A stretch of 64,000 nucleotides of DNA from Aliiroseovarius sp. F47248L (GTDB lineage: Bacteria; Pseudomonadota; Alphaproteobacteria; Rhodobacterales; Rhodobacteraceae). The translations under genes and the position numbers were made by a program. The notes beneath the pieces are model-generated. The model worked only from the letters and a program-made list of their open reading frames with translations. It made no database searches and was not told the origin of the DNA. This document shows, one piece after another, positions 26,988-36,183 of the stretch. Numbering within the stretch: position 1 is the stretch's first letter; each line of letters begins with the position of its first letter. Location of the stretch: contig NZ_JALKBF010000001.1 in the NCBI RefSeq assembly GCF_023016085.1, positions 682,001 to 746,000 of the forward strand, written 5' to 3'.

Positions 26988-27640
26988 GCGTCAGGCGCCA
27001 GCGCCTCCAGCCCATCCAGATCGCCTGCTTCCAGCGCATGTCGTGCTTGGGCGATCCGATCAACCGGCCAGTCCCACCAGGCCAACCGGTTCATCTTTGC
27101 GATGTCTTCGGGCGGTAGGCGCAACTTGACCACCCGTGCAGGGTTGCCTGCGACAATGGTATAATCTGGCACGTCCTCGCTCACCACGGCGCCCGCGCCG
27201 ATGATAGCACCATTGCCGATGGTAACAGCGGGGCAGACAATCGCGCCGTAACCCAGCCAGACATCATTGCCGATCTTGGTCTCGCGGCTGTCCGGTTGCG
27301 TCATGACTTCCTGATCCAGAGCGAAGATGCCAAACGGAAAGCTTGTCAGCCCGTAATGGGCGTGGTTCGCTGCAGCGGTGATGAAACGCACACCATGGGC
27401 GATCTGGCAGAACCTGCCGATGGTCAATTGCCCCTCGGACATCGGGAAATGATAGGGGGCAAGGCGTGCTGCCCAACCATCGGGCGGCGGTGGATCGAAA
27501 TCCGAGGCGTAGGTGTAATCGCCCACGTCGATATTGGGTTGATCAATCACGTTGGACAGAAGAACGGTGCCCTTGTGGATCGAGCCATCGGGCAGGGTAA
27601 TGGGGTGGACGCGCGTGGCGTCTGGCATGGAAAACGGCAT
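26984..27640 (-). CDS. CatB-related O-acetyltransferase (hexapeptide repeat)
   Basis: A 218-residue left-handed beta-helix protein of the xenobiotic acetyltransferase (XAT) branch. It shows ITAAANHAHYGLTSFPFGIF, where the second His matches the catalytic position of CatB/Vat enzymes. It then shows IGNDVWLGYGAIVCPAVTIG and IIGAGAVVSEDVPDYTIVAG hexapeptide rungs. Known relatives acetylate chloramphenicol or streptogramins, but most chromosomal members have no known antibiotic substrate, so a resistance role should not be assumed. It is convergent with the SulP gene. Confidence 0.85.
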   Translation of the reverse strand: MPFSMPDATRVHPITLPDGSIHKGTVLLSNVIDQPNIDVGDYTYASDFDPPPPDGWAARLAPYHFPMSEGQLTIGRFCQIAHGVRFITAAANHAHYGLTSFPFGIFALDQEVMTQPDSRETKIGNDVWLGYGAIVCPAVTIGNGAIIGAGAVVSEDVPDYTIVAGNPARVVKLRLPPEDIAKMNRLAWWDWPVDRIAQARHALEAGDLDGLEALAPDA

Positions 27641-27736
27641 GTGGCCTCCTTGAATACAGAAATGAAGACATCAGGCCGAATTGTTCATGTCACCCTCCAT
27701 GGTTGCACAGAGTTTAGCAGGCGGGTGACATCTCGT

Positions 27737-28342
27737 CTATTCACCTGGACGGCTCAGGGTGAATTTCTCCCGTACAACCGTGTAATCGCGATAGCCCAGC
27801 CGCGCCAAGGGTCGGGCGCGGGTGATGTCGAACATGCCGTCGATCATGCAATCTTCACGCAGATGTATGCCTGTGACCTCGCCGAAGCACACAAGGTTCT
27901 CGTCCCCTGGCAATCGGGTGATCTGTGTCAGCTTGCATTCCAATGCAGCGGGCGCTGCGGGCAGGCGCGAGGCGGCAATCGTCGTGCATTCGACCCGCTC
28001 CAGCTTCGTCAATGCGATCTCGTCCACATCGCGCGCATAGCTGCCCGAGGAAATGTTCATCGCGTCGGTCAGGTCTAGCCCGACCATGTGAACGCAAAAT
28101 ACACCGGATGCGTTGATGTTGTCTAATGTGTCCTTGCCCAGATCGCGATCACCTTTACCAGAGGTAGACGCGAACATCACCTGTGGCGGGGCATAGGCTA
28201 CACCGTTGAAAAAGGAATAGGGGGCAAGGTTCTCGGACCCGTCTGCACCTCGTGTTGAAATCCACGCGATGGGGCGCGGGACAATCAATGCGTTGAATGG
28301 ATTATGGGGCAGTCCGTGCCCATCTTTCGGCTCATAGAACAC
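27737..28342 (-). CDS. Flavin reductase-like FMN-binding protein
   Basis: A 201-residue protein of the split-barrel flavin reductase family. It shows NPFNALIVPRPIAWISTRGA, LAPYSFFNGVAYAPPQVMFA (flavin-binding segment), TLDNINASGVFCVHMVG, and CKLTQITRLPGDENLVCFGE. Such proteins bind FMN and often reduce flavins for partner oxygenases; no partner is adjacent. A GTG at 28342 is chosen because a GGGAGAAG site precedes it and homology begins right there. The longer in-frame version to 28510 would overlap the divergent GNAT gene. Confidence 0.85.
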   Translation of the reverse strand: MFYEPKDGHGLPHNPFNALIVPRPIAWISTRGADGSENLAPYSFFNGVAYAPPQVMFASTSGKGDRDLGKDTLDNINASGVFCVHMVGLDLTDAMNISSGSYARDVDEIALTKLERVECTTIAASRLPAAPAALECKLTQITRLPGDENLVCFGEVTGIHLREDCMIDGMFDITRARPLARLGYRDYTVVREKFTLSRPGE

Positions 28343-28413
28343 CCGCTTCTCCCTTCCTTTTCTGTGTGTTGCCGTGATAGCAGCAAAGAACGACAGATGG
28401 CGAGGGGCAGCGG

Positions 28414-28932
28414 GTGTACCACCTGACAGTAGAAACCGACAAAGACTGGTGGGAGGTCGAGGCGCTCTATGACCTTTGTTTTGCGCCAGGGCGCGAGGCC
28501 TTGTCATCATATCGGTTGCGTGATGGGGTCGACCCGGTGGCGCGTCTATCGCTGGTTGCGCGTGATGACGCGGGAATATTGGCAGGCGCTATACGCTATT
28601 GGCCTGTTGTGATTACCAGTGGCGACAAGTCACATGACGCTTTGTTGCTTGGGCCGGTCGCCGTTCACCCGACCCGTCAGGGTGAGGGGTTGGGCGGGCA
28701 TCTGATCCGTGAAAGCCTTCTGGTGGCAAACGATCTGGGAATGGAACGTGTAATGCTGGTTGGGGATGCCCCATATTATTTGCGGTTCGGCTTTTCAAAA
28801 CTCAGGGATGTGGTGATGCCTCCCCCAACCAATCCGGAGCGCGTTTTGGCCTATCGCTTGCAGGATGGCAAATGGGACGGCGTGACTGGAGATGTCATGC
28901 GCGTCACATCCGCACCTGACGATCCCGTTTAA
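28414..28932 (+). CDS. GNAT acetyltransferase (YhbS-like)
   Basis: A 172-residue single-domain acetyltransferase. The acetyl-CoA motif is seen in LGPVAVHPTRQGEGLGGHLI, and LVGDAPYYLRFGFSKLRDV near residue 125 is typical of the YhbS-like subgroup. The GTG at 28414 has an AGGGGC ribosome-binding site 5-6 bases upstream and matches the family N-terminus (YHLTVETDKDWWEVEALYD). It is divergent from the flavin reductase-like gene across about 70 bases. Substrate unknown. Confidence 0.85.
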   Translation: MYHLTVETDKDWWEVEALYDLCFAPGREALSSYRLRDGVDPVARLSLVARDDAGILAGAIRYWPVVITSGDKSHDALLLGPVAVHPTRQGEGLGGHLIRESLLVANDLGMERVMLVGDAPYYLRFGFSKLRDVVMPPPTNPERVLAYRLQDGKWDGVTGDVMRVTSAPDDPV

Positions 28933-29182
28933 CGGAGGTGAACAGATCGATCTGATGGGTGCCGCCCGATTGGCTGGCCATCCGGTTCAATCTGTCATGC
29001 CACGTTCTGCGCGGCCATGTGTTGCGCCGAACCGAGGTGATGACTGCAGCGCCCAGCACAGCAAGGGCACCGGACAGGGCATAGGACAAAAACGCCCAAA
29101 TTGCCCCAATATCAAAGCTGATTGCGAGCGCAGCAGCTGCGGTTCCAGTGAAAATTCCGGTGATGATAAAACTGATCGGCAT
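28904..29182 (-). CDS. Small membrane protein, unknown function
   Basis: A 92-residue protein with two hydrophobic helices (ISFIITGIFTGTAAAALAIS and AIWAFLSYALSGALAVLGAA) and a basic, probably cytoplasmic C-terminal tail (RRNTWPRRTWHDRLNR). The ATG at 29182 is chosen because of a perfect AGGAGA site; an in-frame start at 29245 has none. Its last 29 bases overlap the 3' end of the GNAT gene on the other strand. I do not recognise a family. Confidence 0.65.
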   Translation of the reverse strand: MPISFIITGIFTGTAAAALAISFDIGAIWAFLSYALSGALAVLGAAVITSVRRNTWPRRTWHDRLNRMASQSGGTHQIDLFTSVKRDRQVRM

Positions 29183-29261
29183 GAGGGTTCTCCTTATTCC
29201 GTTCCAGTTTTGTTCCAAACTGGTGAATAAAGTGATAACCGCCAAGAATTTTCATCAACCC

Positions 29262-31538
29262 TTAGACAGCGACCGAAGACTGGGCCGGCTTTTTTCGCGT
29301 TAAATGTTCAAGCACTGCCGGTCGGACTGATTGCGCCCCAGACAGGCGTGCTTCGTCGATAACATCACGAAGCTCAAGAAGATTTGTGCGCCGTATCAGG
29401 TGCTTGACCGGTCCGATCGAAGCTGGGCGCATGGACAGATGCCGCATGCCTAGAGCCGCAAAACAGACGGCTTCAATGGGACGGCCTGCGTCTTCCCCAC
29501 AAAAGCTCAAGGGGGTGCGGGCGGCATCGCATCGGGTGACGATTTCTTCGATCAGGTTCAGAAACGAGACGTTCAACGTGTCATATCGGCGACGCACACG
29601 CTCGTTTTCGCGGTCGGCCGCAAAGAAGAACTGTTTCAGATCGTTGCCGCCGATCGAGATGAAATCGGCCATTTCAAAGAACTGCTGCGGGGCAAACACC
29701 ATAGAAGGTGTTTCAAGCATTGCGCCGATCTCGGTCGTCTCTGGCAAAATATGACCAAGCGCGCGTTCACGCTCGATCTCGGCCAACACCATTTCACGGG
29801 CATCGCGAAATTCATCAGTCTGGGCGATGAACGGGAACATCACGCTGAGCTTGCGCCCAGCGGCAGCCCGGATCAGCGCCTGCAACTGCATCCTCATGAC
29901 GCCGGGCTTATCCAGCCCGACTCGGATTGCCCGCCAACCAAGCGCAGGATTGGGTTCGTCCAGCGGGTTCATATAGGGCAGCACCTTGTCCGACCCAATA
30001 TCCAGCGTGCGAAACACCACACGTTTGCCCTTGGCTGCGTCCAGAACACGGGCATAGGTAGCAGCCAGATCACCGCGACGAGGCACGCGATCCACAGTCA
30101 GGAACTGAAGTTCGGTTCGGAACAGGCCAACGCCGGCTGCGCCCGAGTTTTCAAGCGATGGCAAGTCGGCCATCAACCCGGCATTCATATGCAGTAGCAC
30201 CTCGGTGCCACACAGACCCATGGCAGGTTTGTCGCGCAGACTGCGATAGCGTTCCTGCTGTGCAGCCTCCATCGCCATTTTGTCACGAAACGCGTTGACC
30301 ACGGTTTCTTCCGGGCGCAGGTGGACGATCCCGTTTTCACCATCCACAAGGATGTGATCGCCATTCAGAGCTTCGGTCGATATGCGACCCGCCTGAACGA
30401 TCAATGGAATAGCCAGCGCGCGCGCAACAATGGCAGCATGGCTGGCAATCGAGCCTTCTTCTAGCACGATCCCGCGCAGGCCGCGCCCGTATTCCAGCAA
30501 CTCGCCGGGGCCGATATTGGTGGCAATCAGGATCGGGTTCTCGGGCATTTCTGCGCCTGTTTCCTTGCCTTGGCCGGTCAAGATACGCAGTAGCCGGTTG
30601 GAAAGATCGTCCAGATCATGCAAACGTTCGCGCAAGTAAGCATCAGGCACCTGGCTCATCCGGGCACGGGCGGCGGATTGTTCTTTCTCGACGGCGGCCT
30701 CGGCGGACAGGCCACGATCAATGTTTTCTTCCATCCGGCGTTGCCAGCCCTTCGAGTTGGCAAACATCCGATAGGCTTCAAGGACCTGCATTTGGTCTTT
30801 GTCCTTGGTCAGCGTGTTGGCCAGAAGTTCGTCCACCGACACGCGCAACTGCTCGATCCCGTCGTGCAGACGTTCTTTTTCTGCATCAGGGTCATCGGCG
30901 ACGGGGTTGGTCACGACGACGCGTGGGTCATGCAGCCAGACATGACCTTCCGCAGCGCCTTCTTGCCCCACGCCACCCGTGAAAGTGGTTGCGCGCTGGT
31001 GCAGGGCGCCCATTGCTTCGCCTTCGCCTACAAACGCGCCTAGCTCAGTCATTTCGGCCAGAACCATAGCGACGACTTCCAGCCCATAAAGCTCGTCCGC
31101 CGAATATTCGCGTTCGTCTTTGGACTGAATAACCAGAACACCAAGGTTTTCGCCCAGACGCTGGATTGGCACGCCAAGGAAGCTGGAGTAAATTTCTTCT
31201 CCAGTCTCAGGCATATAGCGGAACCCCCGTTCAGATGGGGCGTTCTTGGTATTGATCGGGCGACCGCGGCGGGCGACGCGACCGACAAGACCTTCTCCAA
31301 CGCGCAGGCGAGTCTTGTGAACCGCTTCCGCATTCAGACCCTCGGTAGCACAAAGCTCTAACGTTTCACTGTCCCGGAACAAATAGATTGAACACACTTC
31401 GACGCCCAAACTTTCGGCGATCAAGGATGTAATTCTGTCCAGCCGTTCCTGCCCCTGCGATGCAGAGGCGAGGGTCTCGCGCAGTTTGACAAGAAGTTTA
31501 CGACTGTCACTTTGCTGGCTTTCTGCCATTCTCACCAT
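29262..31538 (-). CDS. ptsP: Phosphoenolpyruvate-protein phosphotransferase PtsP (EI-Ntr)
   Basis: Enzyme I of the nitrogen-related phosphotransferase system takes a phosphate from PEP and passes it to NPr (PtsO), then EIIA-Ntr (PtsN), a regulatory rather than sugar-uptake cascade. The 758-residue protein starts with a GAF domain (about 20-160). It then has the EI N-terminal domain with the phosphorylated His in EEGSIASHAAIVARAL and a PEP-binding barrel (LFRTELQFL, FRTLDIGSDK, ISIGGNDLKQFFFAADREN, SFCGEDAGRP). The GAF domain is thought to sense glutamine. The first ATG has AGGA at a proper distance; an ATG three codons later is also possible. Confidence 0.95.
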   Translation of the reverse strand: MVRMAESQQSDSRKLLVKLRETLASASQGQERLDRITSLIAESLGVEVCSIYLFRDSETLELCATEGLNAEAVHKTRLRVGEGLVGRVARRGRPINTKNAPSERGFRYMPETGEEIYSSFLGVPIQRLGENLGVLVIQSKDEREYSADELYGLEVVAMVLAEMTELGAFVGEGEAMGALHQRATTFTGGVGQEGAAEGHVWLHDPRVVVTNPVADDPDAEKERLHDGIEQLRVSVDELLANTLTKDKDQMQVLEAYRMFANSKGWQRRMEENIDRGLSAEAAVEKEQSAARARMSQVPDAYLRERLHDLDDLSNRLLRILTGQGKETGAEMPENPILIATNIGPGELLEYGRGLRGIVLEEGSIASHAAIVARALAIPLIVQAGRISTEALNGDHILVDGENGIVHLRPEETVVNAFRDKMAMEAAQQERYRSLRDKPAMGLCGTEVLLHMNAGLMADLPSLENSGAAGVGLFRTELQFLTVDRVPRRGDLAATYARVLDAAKGKRVVFRTLDIGSDKVLPYMNPLDEPNPALGWRAIRVGLDKPGVMRMQLQALIRAAAGRKLSVMFPFIAQTDEFRDAREMVLAEIERERALGHILPETTEIGAMLETPSMVFAPQQFFEMADFISIGGNDLKQFFFAADRENERVRRRYDTLNVSFLNLIEEIVTRCDAARTPLSFCGEDAGRPIEAVCFAALGMRHLSMRPASIGPVKHLIRRTNLLELRDVIDEARLSGAQSVRPAVLEHLTRKKPAQSSVAV

Positions 31539-31763
31539 TCCCTGTTCCTGTGGACGTTGCCGGGGACCCGCAGATGGGTAATCCGTCGAACCACTTGGAC
31601 GAACCCTACCGTAGTGGTAGTAGGACAGGTTTTCCAGAAACTACTTTCGTTCTTTTGCGCTAACACACGGCTGGTGGCGACTTATTGCGCAGATGCCCGT
31701 CATTTCAGCAGTTTGCTAGTGGGATTGGCAGTATGCATCTTTGGTGACTTGGCTGCGCATGCA
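31539..31763. other. Non-coding region between lysC terminator and ptsP
   Basis: The 311-base space between lysC and ptsP holds the lysC terminator at one end. The rest, next to ptsP, probably carries the ptsP promoter. It includes a small inverted repeat CTACC-gtagt-GGTAG at 31606-31620, about 70 bases upstream of ptsP. I see no convincing gene; the open frame on the plus strand here has no homology and runs into lysC antisense. Confidence 0.4.
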
Positions 31764-31799
31764 CAAAAAAGAAACAGCCCGCCATATGTGGCAGGCTGT
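31764..31799 (-). terminator. Intrinsic terminator of lysC
   Basis: On the minus strand ACAGCC-T-GCCA pairs with TGGC-G-GGCTGT (31799-31774) and is followed by TTCTTTTTTG. It separates lysC from ptsP, so the two are probably separate transcripts. Confidence 0.85.
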
Positions 31800-31849
31800 G
31801 TCATGCAACAGTTGGTCATTGTGGTGAACCGCAAAGTCTCGATACTGGA

Positions 31850-33085
31850 TCAGGCCTTCTCCAACTCAAACGCGTCATGCAACGCTTGAACGGCCAGTTC
31901 CATGTATTTGCGGTCGATCAGGACCGAGATCTTAATCTCGGAGGTGGTGATCACCTTGATGTTGATGCCTTCTTTCGACAACACGTCGAACATCTTGGCC
32001 GCAATCCCCGTGTGGCTCCGCATCCCGATACCGACGACCGACACTTTGGCGACATCCTTGTCAGCCACGATGTCGTGGAAGTTGATGTCTCCGCGCGTTT
32101 TGGCTTCCATCATGGCCTTCTCAGCCCGAGCCACCTGATCAACGGGGCACGAGAAGGTCATATCCGTGCGCCCTTCTTCCGAAATGTTCTGGACGATCAT
32201 ATCCACGTTCACGCCAGCCTCTGCCAGCGGGGAGAAGATGGCGGACGCGATGCCGGGACGGTCGGCCACTGAAATTAGTGTCATCTTAGCCTCGTCGCGC
32301 TGATAGGCGACACCTGCTACAACTTTACTTTCCACGATATCCTCCTCGTCGCATACCAGCGTGCCTGCTTCCGGGTCATATTCTTCGAAGCTCGAGAGCA
32401 CCCGCAGCTTCACCTTATAACGCATCGCCAGTTCGACGGAACGGGTTTGCAGAACTTTGGCACCCAACGACGCAAGCTCCAGCATCTCTTCGAACGCGAT
32501 ACGATCCAGCTTGCGTGCCTTGTCGGAAATGCGCGGGTCAGTGGTGTAAACCCCGTCCACATCGGTATAGATATCACAGCGTTCGGCTTTGAATGCGGCG
32601 GCGAAGGCCACGGCAGTGGTGTCCGATCCGCCACGGCCCAGCGTGGTGATCCGGCCGTCATCGGCGATGCCCTGGAATCCGGCCACCACAGCCACGCGCA
32701 TGCCCTCGCCGAACTTCGCCATAATGTTGTCGTTGGGGATGTCATGAATCCGCGCCGCCGAATGCACGCCTGAGGTTTTTACAGGCACTTGCCATCCCTG
32801 CCAGCTGCGGGCGGGCACGTCCATTTCCTGCAAGCGCAGCGCCATCAGACCGGCGGTCACATTCTCGCCTGAACTGACCACCGCGTCATATTCACGGGCA
32901 TCGAACAAGGGCGAGGTTTCCTCGACCCAGCCGACCAACTCGTTGGTACGACCCGACATGGCCGAGACGATGACGATCACGTCATAGCCATTGGCGACTT
33001 CACGCGCGACCCGTTTCGAGGCCCGGTGGATCCGGTCCAGCGTGGCGACCGATGTGCCGCCGAATTTCATCACCAGAATAGGCAT
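31850..33085 (-). CDS. lysC: Aspartate kinase
   Basis: This enzyme phosphorylates aspartate, the first step toward lysine, threonine, methionine and diaminopimelate. The 411-residue protein has the kinase signature MPILVMKFGGTSVATLDRIH, the GRGGSDTTAVAFAAAFKA nucleotide-binding loop, and two C-terminal ACT domains (ISVADRPGIASAIFSPLAEA and KVSVVGIGMRSHTGIAAKMF) that bind feedback inhibitors. Length and layout match the single-function alpha/beta-type kinases of alphaproteobacteria. A terminator follows the gene. Confidence 0.96.
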   Translation of the reverse strand: MPILVMKFGGTSVATLDRIHRASKRVAREVANGYDVIVIVSAMSGRTNELVGWVEETSPLFDAREYDAVVSSGENVTAGLMALRLQEMDVPARSWQGWQVPVKTSGVHSAARIHDIPNDNIMAKFGEGMRVAVVAGFQGIADDGRITTLGRGGSDTTAVAFAAAFKAERCDIYTDVDGVYTTDPRISDKARKLDRIAFEEMLELASLGAKVLQTRSVELAMRYKVKLRVLSSFEEYDPEAGTLVCDEEDIVESKVVAGVAYQRDEAKMTLISVADRPGIASAIFSPLAEAGVNVDMIVQNISEEGRTDMTFSCPVDQVARAEKAMMEAKTRGDINFHDIVADKDVAKVSVVGIGMRSHTGIAAKMFDVLSKEGINIKVITTSEIKISVLIDRKYMELAVQALHDAFELEKA

Positions 33086-33185
33086 CTTGGCCCCAAATCC
33101 CGTCCGTTTTCTTGTGTTCGCGCGTGTTTAGGGCGTGAAGGGCGAAAGCGCAAGGCTGCGTGTGTTCCGTCGTGGGGGTGGTGAT

Positions 33186-33638
33186 CTAGTTCGCTTTGCG
33201 CGTCGGCGTGAAGGGCAGGGGCATCACCGGTACGCCATCTTCCAGCAATTCCTTGGCGTCGGTCAGTTTGGCTTCACCATAGATGGACCGTTCGGGTGCA
33301 TCGCCCAGATACATGGCCCGCGCTTCACGGGCGAAAGATCCACCCACATATTCGCTTTCTGCCTCCACCTTGGCACGCAACTTGGCGATTTCGGCTTCGA
33401 TCTCGGCATTGGGGGCGGCGAGTGATGTTGGCGCATCAGGTTTGGCTGGGACAGGTGCAGGTCCAGCAGATCGAGCCGGGCGCACCTTAGGGGCCATCAG
33501 GCTTTTTTCCACTTTGGTCGATCCGCAATCCGGACAGCTCACGTGCCCTGCTGCGCGCAACCCATCAAAGGCTGCGGCGTTCTGGAACCAACTTTCGAAC
33601 GTGTGGTTCTGATAGCATTTTAAGGCATAGCGGATCAT
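33186..33638 (-). CDS. DUF1178 family protein
   Basis: A 150-residue protein with the typical N-terminus MIRYALKCYQNHTFESWFQN and a CPDCGS zinc-ribbon-like motif (the first Cys is in LKCYQ, the pair in SCPDCGSTKVEK). A Pro/Ala-rich linker follows, then a helix with acidic and basic residues (IEAEIAKLRAKVEAESEYVG) and the conserved ARAMYLGDAPERSIYGEA. The function of DUF1178 is unknown. It lies near the NUDIX gene on the same strand, 84 bases downstream. Confidence 0.92.
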   Translation of the reverse strand: MIRYALKCYQNHTFESWFQNAAAFDGLRAAGHVSCPDCGSTKVEKSLMAPKVRPARSAGPAPVPAKPDAPTSLAAPNAEIEAEIAKLRAKVEAESEYVGGSFAREARAMYLGDAPERSIYGEAKLTDAKELLEDGVPVMPLPFTPTRKAN

Positions 33639-33722
33639 TGTCTCTTCCGAAGTAACCTGACCAATTATATATGGCGCTCCCGGCAGGCGCGCGCAAGTCG
33701 TGGAAGATGATCCGGCAGTTTT

Positions 33723-34226
33723 TTAACGGGTTTGTTTTGCACCCGAGGGGTCGAATGCGCGGATAATGCGACGCAGTTCAGGTTCCCAAACCAGTTGCGC
33801 CGCCTTTTTCTGCGAGACCCATTTGCGTCGCCTTTGGCCTTTTTCAGGAAATGACTTGTGCTGTTTTTTTACCTTCAAAGGAAAGACTGCAACGACGCAT
33901 GGCAATCGCTCTCCGTCATGCGATTTCGTATGTGAATAAAAGCCCAGCACGTCATGGCTCAGCTTGCCCTCTACTCCAGCTTCTTCAAAAGCCTCGGTGG
34001 CAGCTGCTCCGGCTGGCGTTTCGCCATCCATCGGCCACCCTTTCGGCAAAATCCAACGACCCGACCCGCGCGAGGTGATCAGCAACACTTCGATCTTGCC
34101 GTCTTTCAGGCGATAGGGAAGCGCACCGAACTGTGTGCGAACGGATCGCTTGTCCCCAAGCGAAAGACGTATCGGCCGTGGCTTGCCCTTCTCGATCGTC
34201 ACTTTCTTGCTGCCCTTGATGCCCAT
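33723..34226 (-). CDS. NUDIX hydrolase
   Basis: A 167-residue protein of the group that includes diphosphoinositol polyphosphate hydrolase-like enzymes. It shows RTQFGALPYRLKDGKIEVLL, SRGSGRWILPKGWPMDGETP, and the NUDIX box from Gly63 (GWPMDGE, seven residues, then TEAFEEAGV). In the box consensus REUxEExGU the Arg is replaced by Thr; the catalytic glutamates are kept. The C-terminal FPEKGQRRRKWVSQKKAAQL is typical of the group. The substrate is unknown. Confidence 0.9.
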   Translation of the reverse strand: MGIKGSKKVTIEKGKPRPIRLSLGDKRSVRTQFGALPYRLKDGKIEVLLITSRGSGRWILPKGWPMDGETPAGAAATEAFEEAGVEGKLSHDVLGFYSHTKSHDGERLPCVVAVFPLKVKKQHKSFPEKGQRRRKWVSQKKAAQLVWEPELRRIIRAFDPSGAKQTR

Positions 34227-34360
34227 CTTTCCGGTAAAACATCCGGTTATTGTTATAATCCAACCAAGATAGCCCGTTTGGACGGAAAATAAAGTGAAAA
34301 GCCAGATGTGGTGCGAATGCGCGTTACACCCGCCACATCGGGTATTTTAGCGAAGGTGGA

Positions 34361-36079
34361 TCAGTCGCGGGTGCCTGCGAACCGTTCCTGCCAGCTTTCC
34401 CGATCCTCGTCCGAGATTTTGGCAAACACGTTCTCCGGCACGGTGAAGGAATGACCGGCGCGCAATATGCCAAGCGCCGCGGGTACGTCGTCCGGCCAGC
34501 TGTCATCTTGGGTGTTCATCGCCGCGAGCATCGTTTTGGAAGCATCGGGAATGAACGGTGCCGACAACACCGCATAGAACCGGATCAGGTTCAGGGCCAG
34601 CCGAATTTGCGCCGCTGCCAGTTCGGGGTCGGACTTGAACGTCGTCCATGGGGCCGCTGTCTGTAGGTACTCATTGCCAGCCACCCAGATCCCGCGTAAT
34701 TCCTGCGCCGCTTTGCGCACGTCCATCGCCTCCATATGCGATTCATAGGCGCGGGTTTTTGAGGTCAGGTCCGCGATCAGCGCGTTTTCCAAGTCTCCAT
34801 AGCTGCCACCGTCCGGCACGGCTTCCGAGAATTTCGAACGGCAGAACTTGGTCACGCGACTGACGAAGTTGCCCAGTACGTCCGAGAGATCTTTGTTCAC
34901 GCTGGTCTGGAAATTTTCCCATGTGAACTCAGAATCCGAATTTTCAGGGGCATGGGACAAAAGCCACCAGCGCCAGTAATCCGCGGGCAGGATCGACAGC
35001 GCCTGATCCATGAAGACGCCGCGCCCCTTGGAGGTCGAAAACTGGCCGCCGTCATAGTTCAGGTAGTTGAACGACTTGATGTAATCGACCAGCTTCCACG
35101 GCTCGCCCGACCCCATGATGGTCGCGGGGAAGCTGAGCGTGTGGAACGGCACGTTGTCCTTGCCCATAAACTGCACATAACGCACGTCGTCGGCACCCTT
35201 GTCGGTGCGCCACCAGCGGTGCCAGAAGGCGTCAGGCTCGCCCAGCTTGTCGGCAAGCTCGGCGGTGGCGGCGATATATTCGATGGGCGCATCGAACCAG
35301 ACATAGAAGACTTTGCCTTCCATGCCCGGCCAATCCTCGTCGCCTTTCTTGACCGGCACGCCCCAGTCCAGATCGCGTGTGATGCCGCGATCTTGCAGCC
35401 CATCGCCATCATGCAGCCATTTCTTGGCGATCGAGGTGGTGAGGACCGGCCAATCAGTCTTGGTGTCGATCCACGCATCAAGCTTATCCTTCAGCTTGGA
35501 CTGGCGCAGATACAGATGCTTGGTTTCGCGCACTTCAAGGTCGGTGGACCCCGAAATGGCCGAGCGGGGGTCAATCAGGTCGGTGGGGTCCAATTGCTTG
35601 GTGCAGTTTTCGCACTGATCGCCGCGCGCGCCGTCATAGCCGCAATTGGGGCAAGTGCCCTCAATGTAGCGGTCGGGCAGAAAGCGGCCATCGGCGTGCG
35701 AATAGACCTGCTTTTCCGACACTTCCTCGATCAGACCATTCTCAGCCAGCTTGCCTGCGAAATGTTGGGTCAGCTTGTGGTTCCGATCAGACGACGAACG
35801 CCCGAAATTATCGAACGACAGGCGGAAGCCATCGGCAATTTCCGATTGCACCGCGTGCATCTCTGCACAGAATTCCGCCACGGGTTTACCAGCCTTCGCG
35901 GCGGCCAGTTCGGCCGGTGTGCCGTGTTCATCCGTGGCGCAAATAAACATGACCTCGCGGCCCCGGCCACGATTATAGCGCGCATAAAGGTCAGCAGGCA
36001 GTTGCGAGCCGACCAGATTGCCGAGGTGCTTGATCCCGTTGATATAGGGAATTGCCGAGGTGATAAGGACGCGGTTCAT
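34361..36079 (-). CDS. metG: Methionyl-tRNA synthetase
   Basis: It charges tRNA-Met with methionine. The 572-residue class I enzyme has the HIGH-type motif in [17 protein letters not shown] and a zinc knuckle with four cysteines ([19 protein letters not shown]). The KMSKS loop is FSTSKGRG, the form seen in archaeal-type MetRS rather than KMSKS itself. The anticodon-binding helical domain follows (about 400-560). There is no C-terminal tRNA-binding (Arc1p-like) extension. The ATG at 36079 fits [20 protein letters not shown], and the length is normal for Rhodobacterales. Confidence 0.96.
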   Translation of the reverse strand: MNRVLITSAIPYINGIKHLGNLVGSQLPADLYARYNRGRGREVMFICATDEHGTPAELAAAKAGKPVAEFCAEMHAVQSEIADGFRLSFDNFGRSSSDRNHKLTQHFAGKLAENGLIEEVSEKQVYSHADGRFLPDRYIEGTCPNCGYDGARGDQCENCTKQLDPTDLIDPRSAISGSTDLEVRETKHLYLRQSKLKDKLDAWIDTKTDWPVLTTSIAKKWLHDGDGLQDRGITRDLDWGVPVKKGDEDWPGMEGKVFYVWFDAPIEYIAATAELADKLGEPDAFWHRWWRTDKGADDVRYVQFMGKDNVPFHTLSFPATIMGSGEPWKLVDYIKSFNYLNYDGGQFSTSKGRGVFMDQALSILPADYWRWWLLSHAPENSDSEFTWENFQTSVNKDLSDVLGNFVSRVTKFCRSKFSEAVPDGGSYGDLENALIADLTSKTRAYESHMEAMDVRKAAQELRGIWVAGNEYLQTAAPWTTFKSDPELAAAQIRLALNLIRFYAVLSAPFIPDASKTMLAAMNTQDDSWPDDVPAALGILRAGHSFTVPENVFAKISDEDRESWQERFAGTRD

Positions 36080-36183
36080 GTAGGCTCCGGTTCTGCGGTA
36101 TTCTTGCGGGTTTGCGGGCCGTATACGCCATGCCCATCGGCAATGCCAGAGGGGCGGGCTGGATGCGGTTCGGGTGCGCTGTG

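Noticed and set aside
26984..27640. Chloramphenicol or streptogramin resistance gene
   Set aside because: The XAT-type fold and the catalytic His are present, but chromosomal relatives are common and mostly have no known drug substrate. There is no sign of a mobile context.
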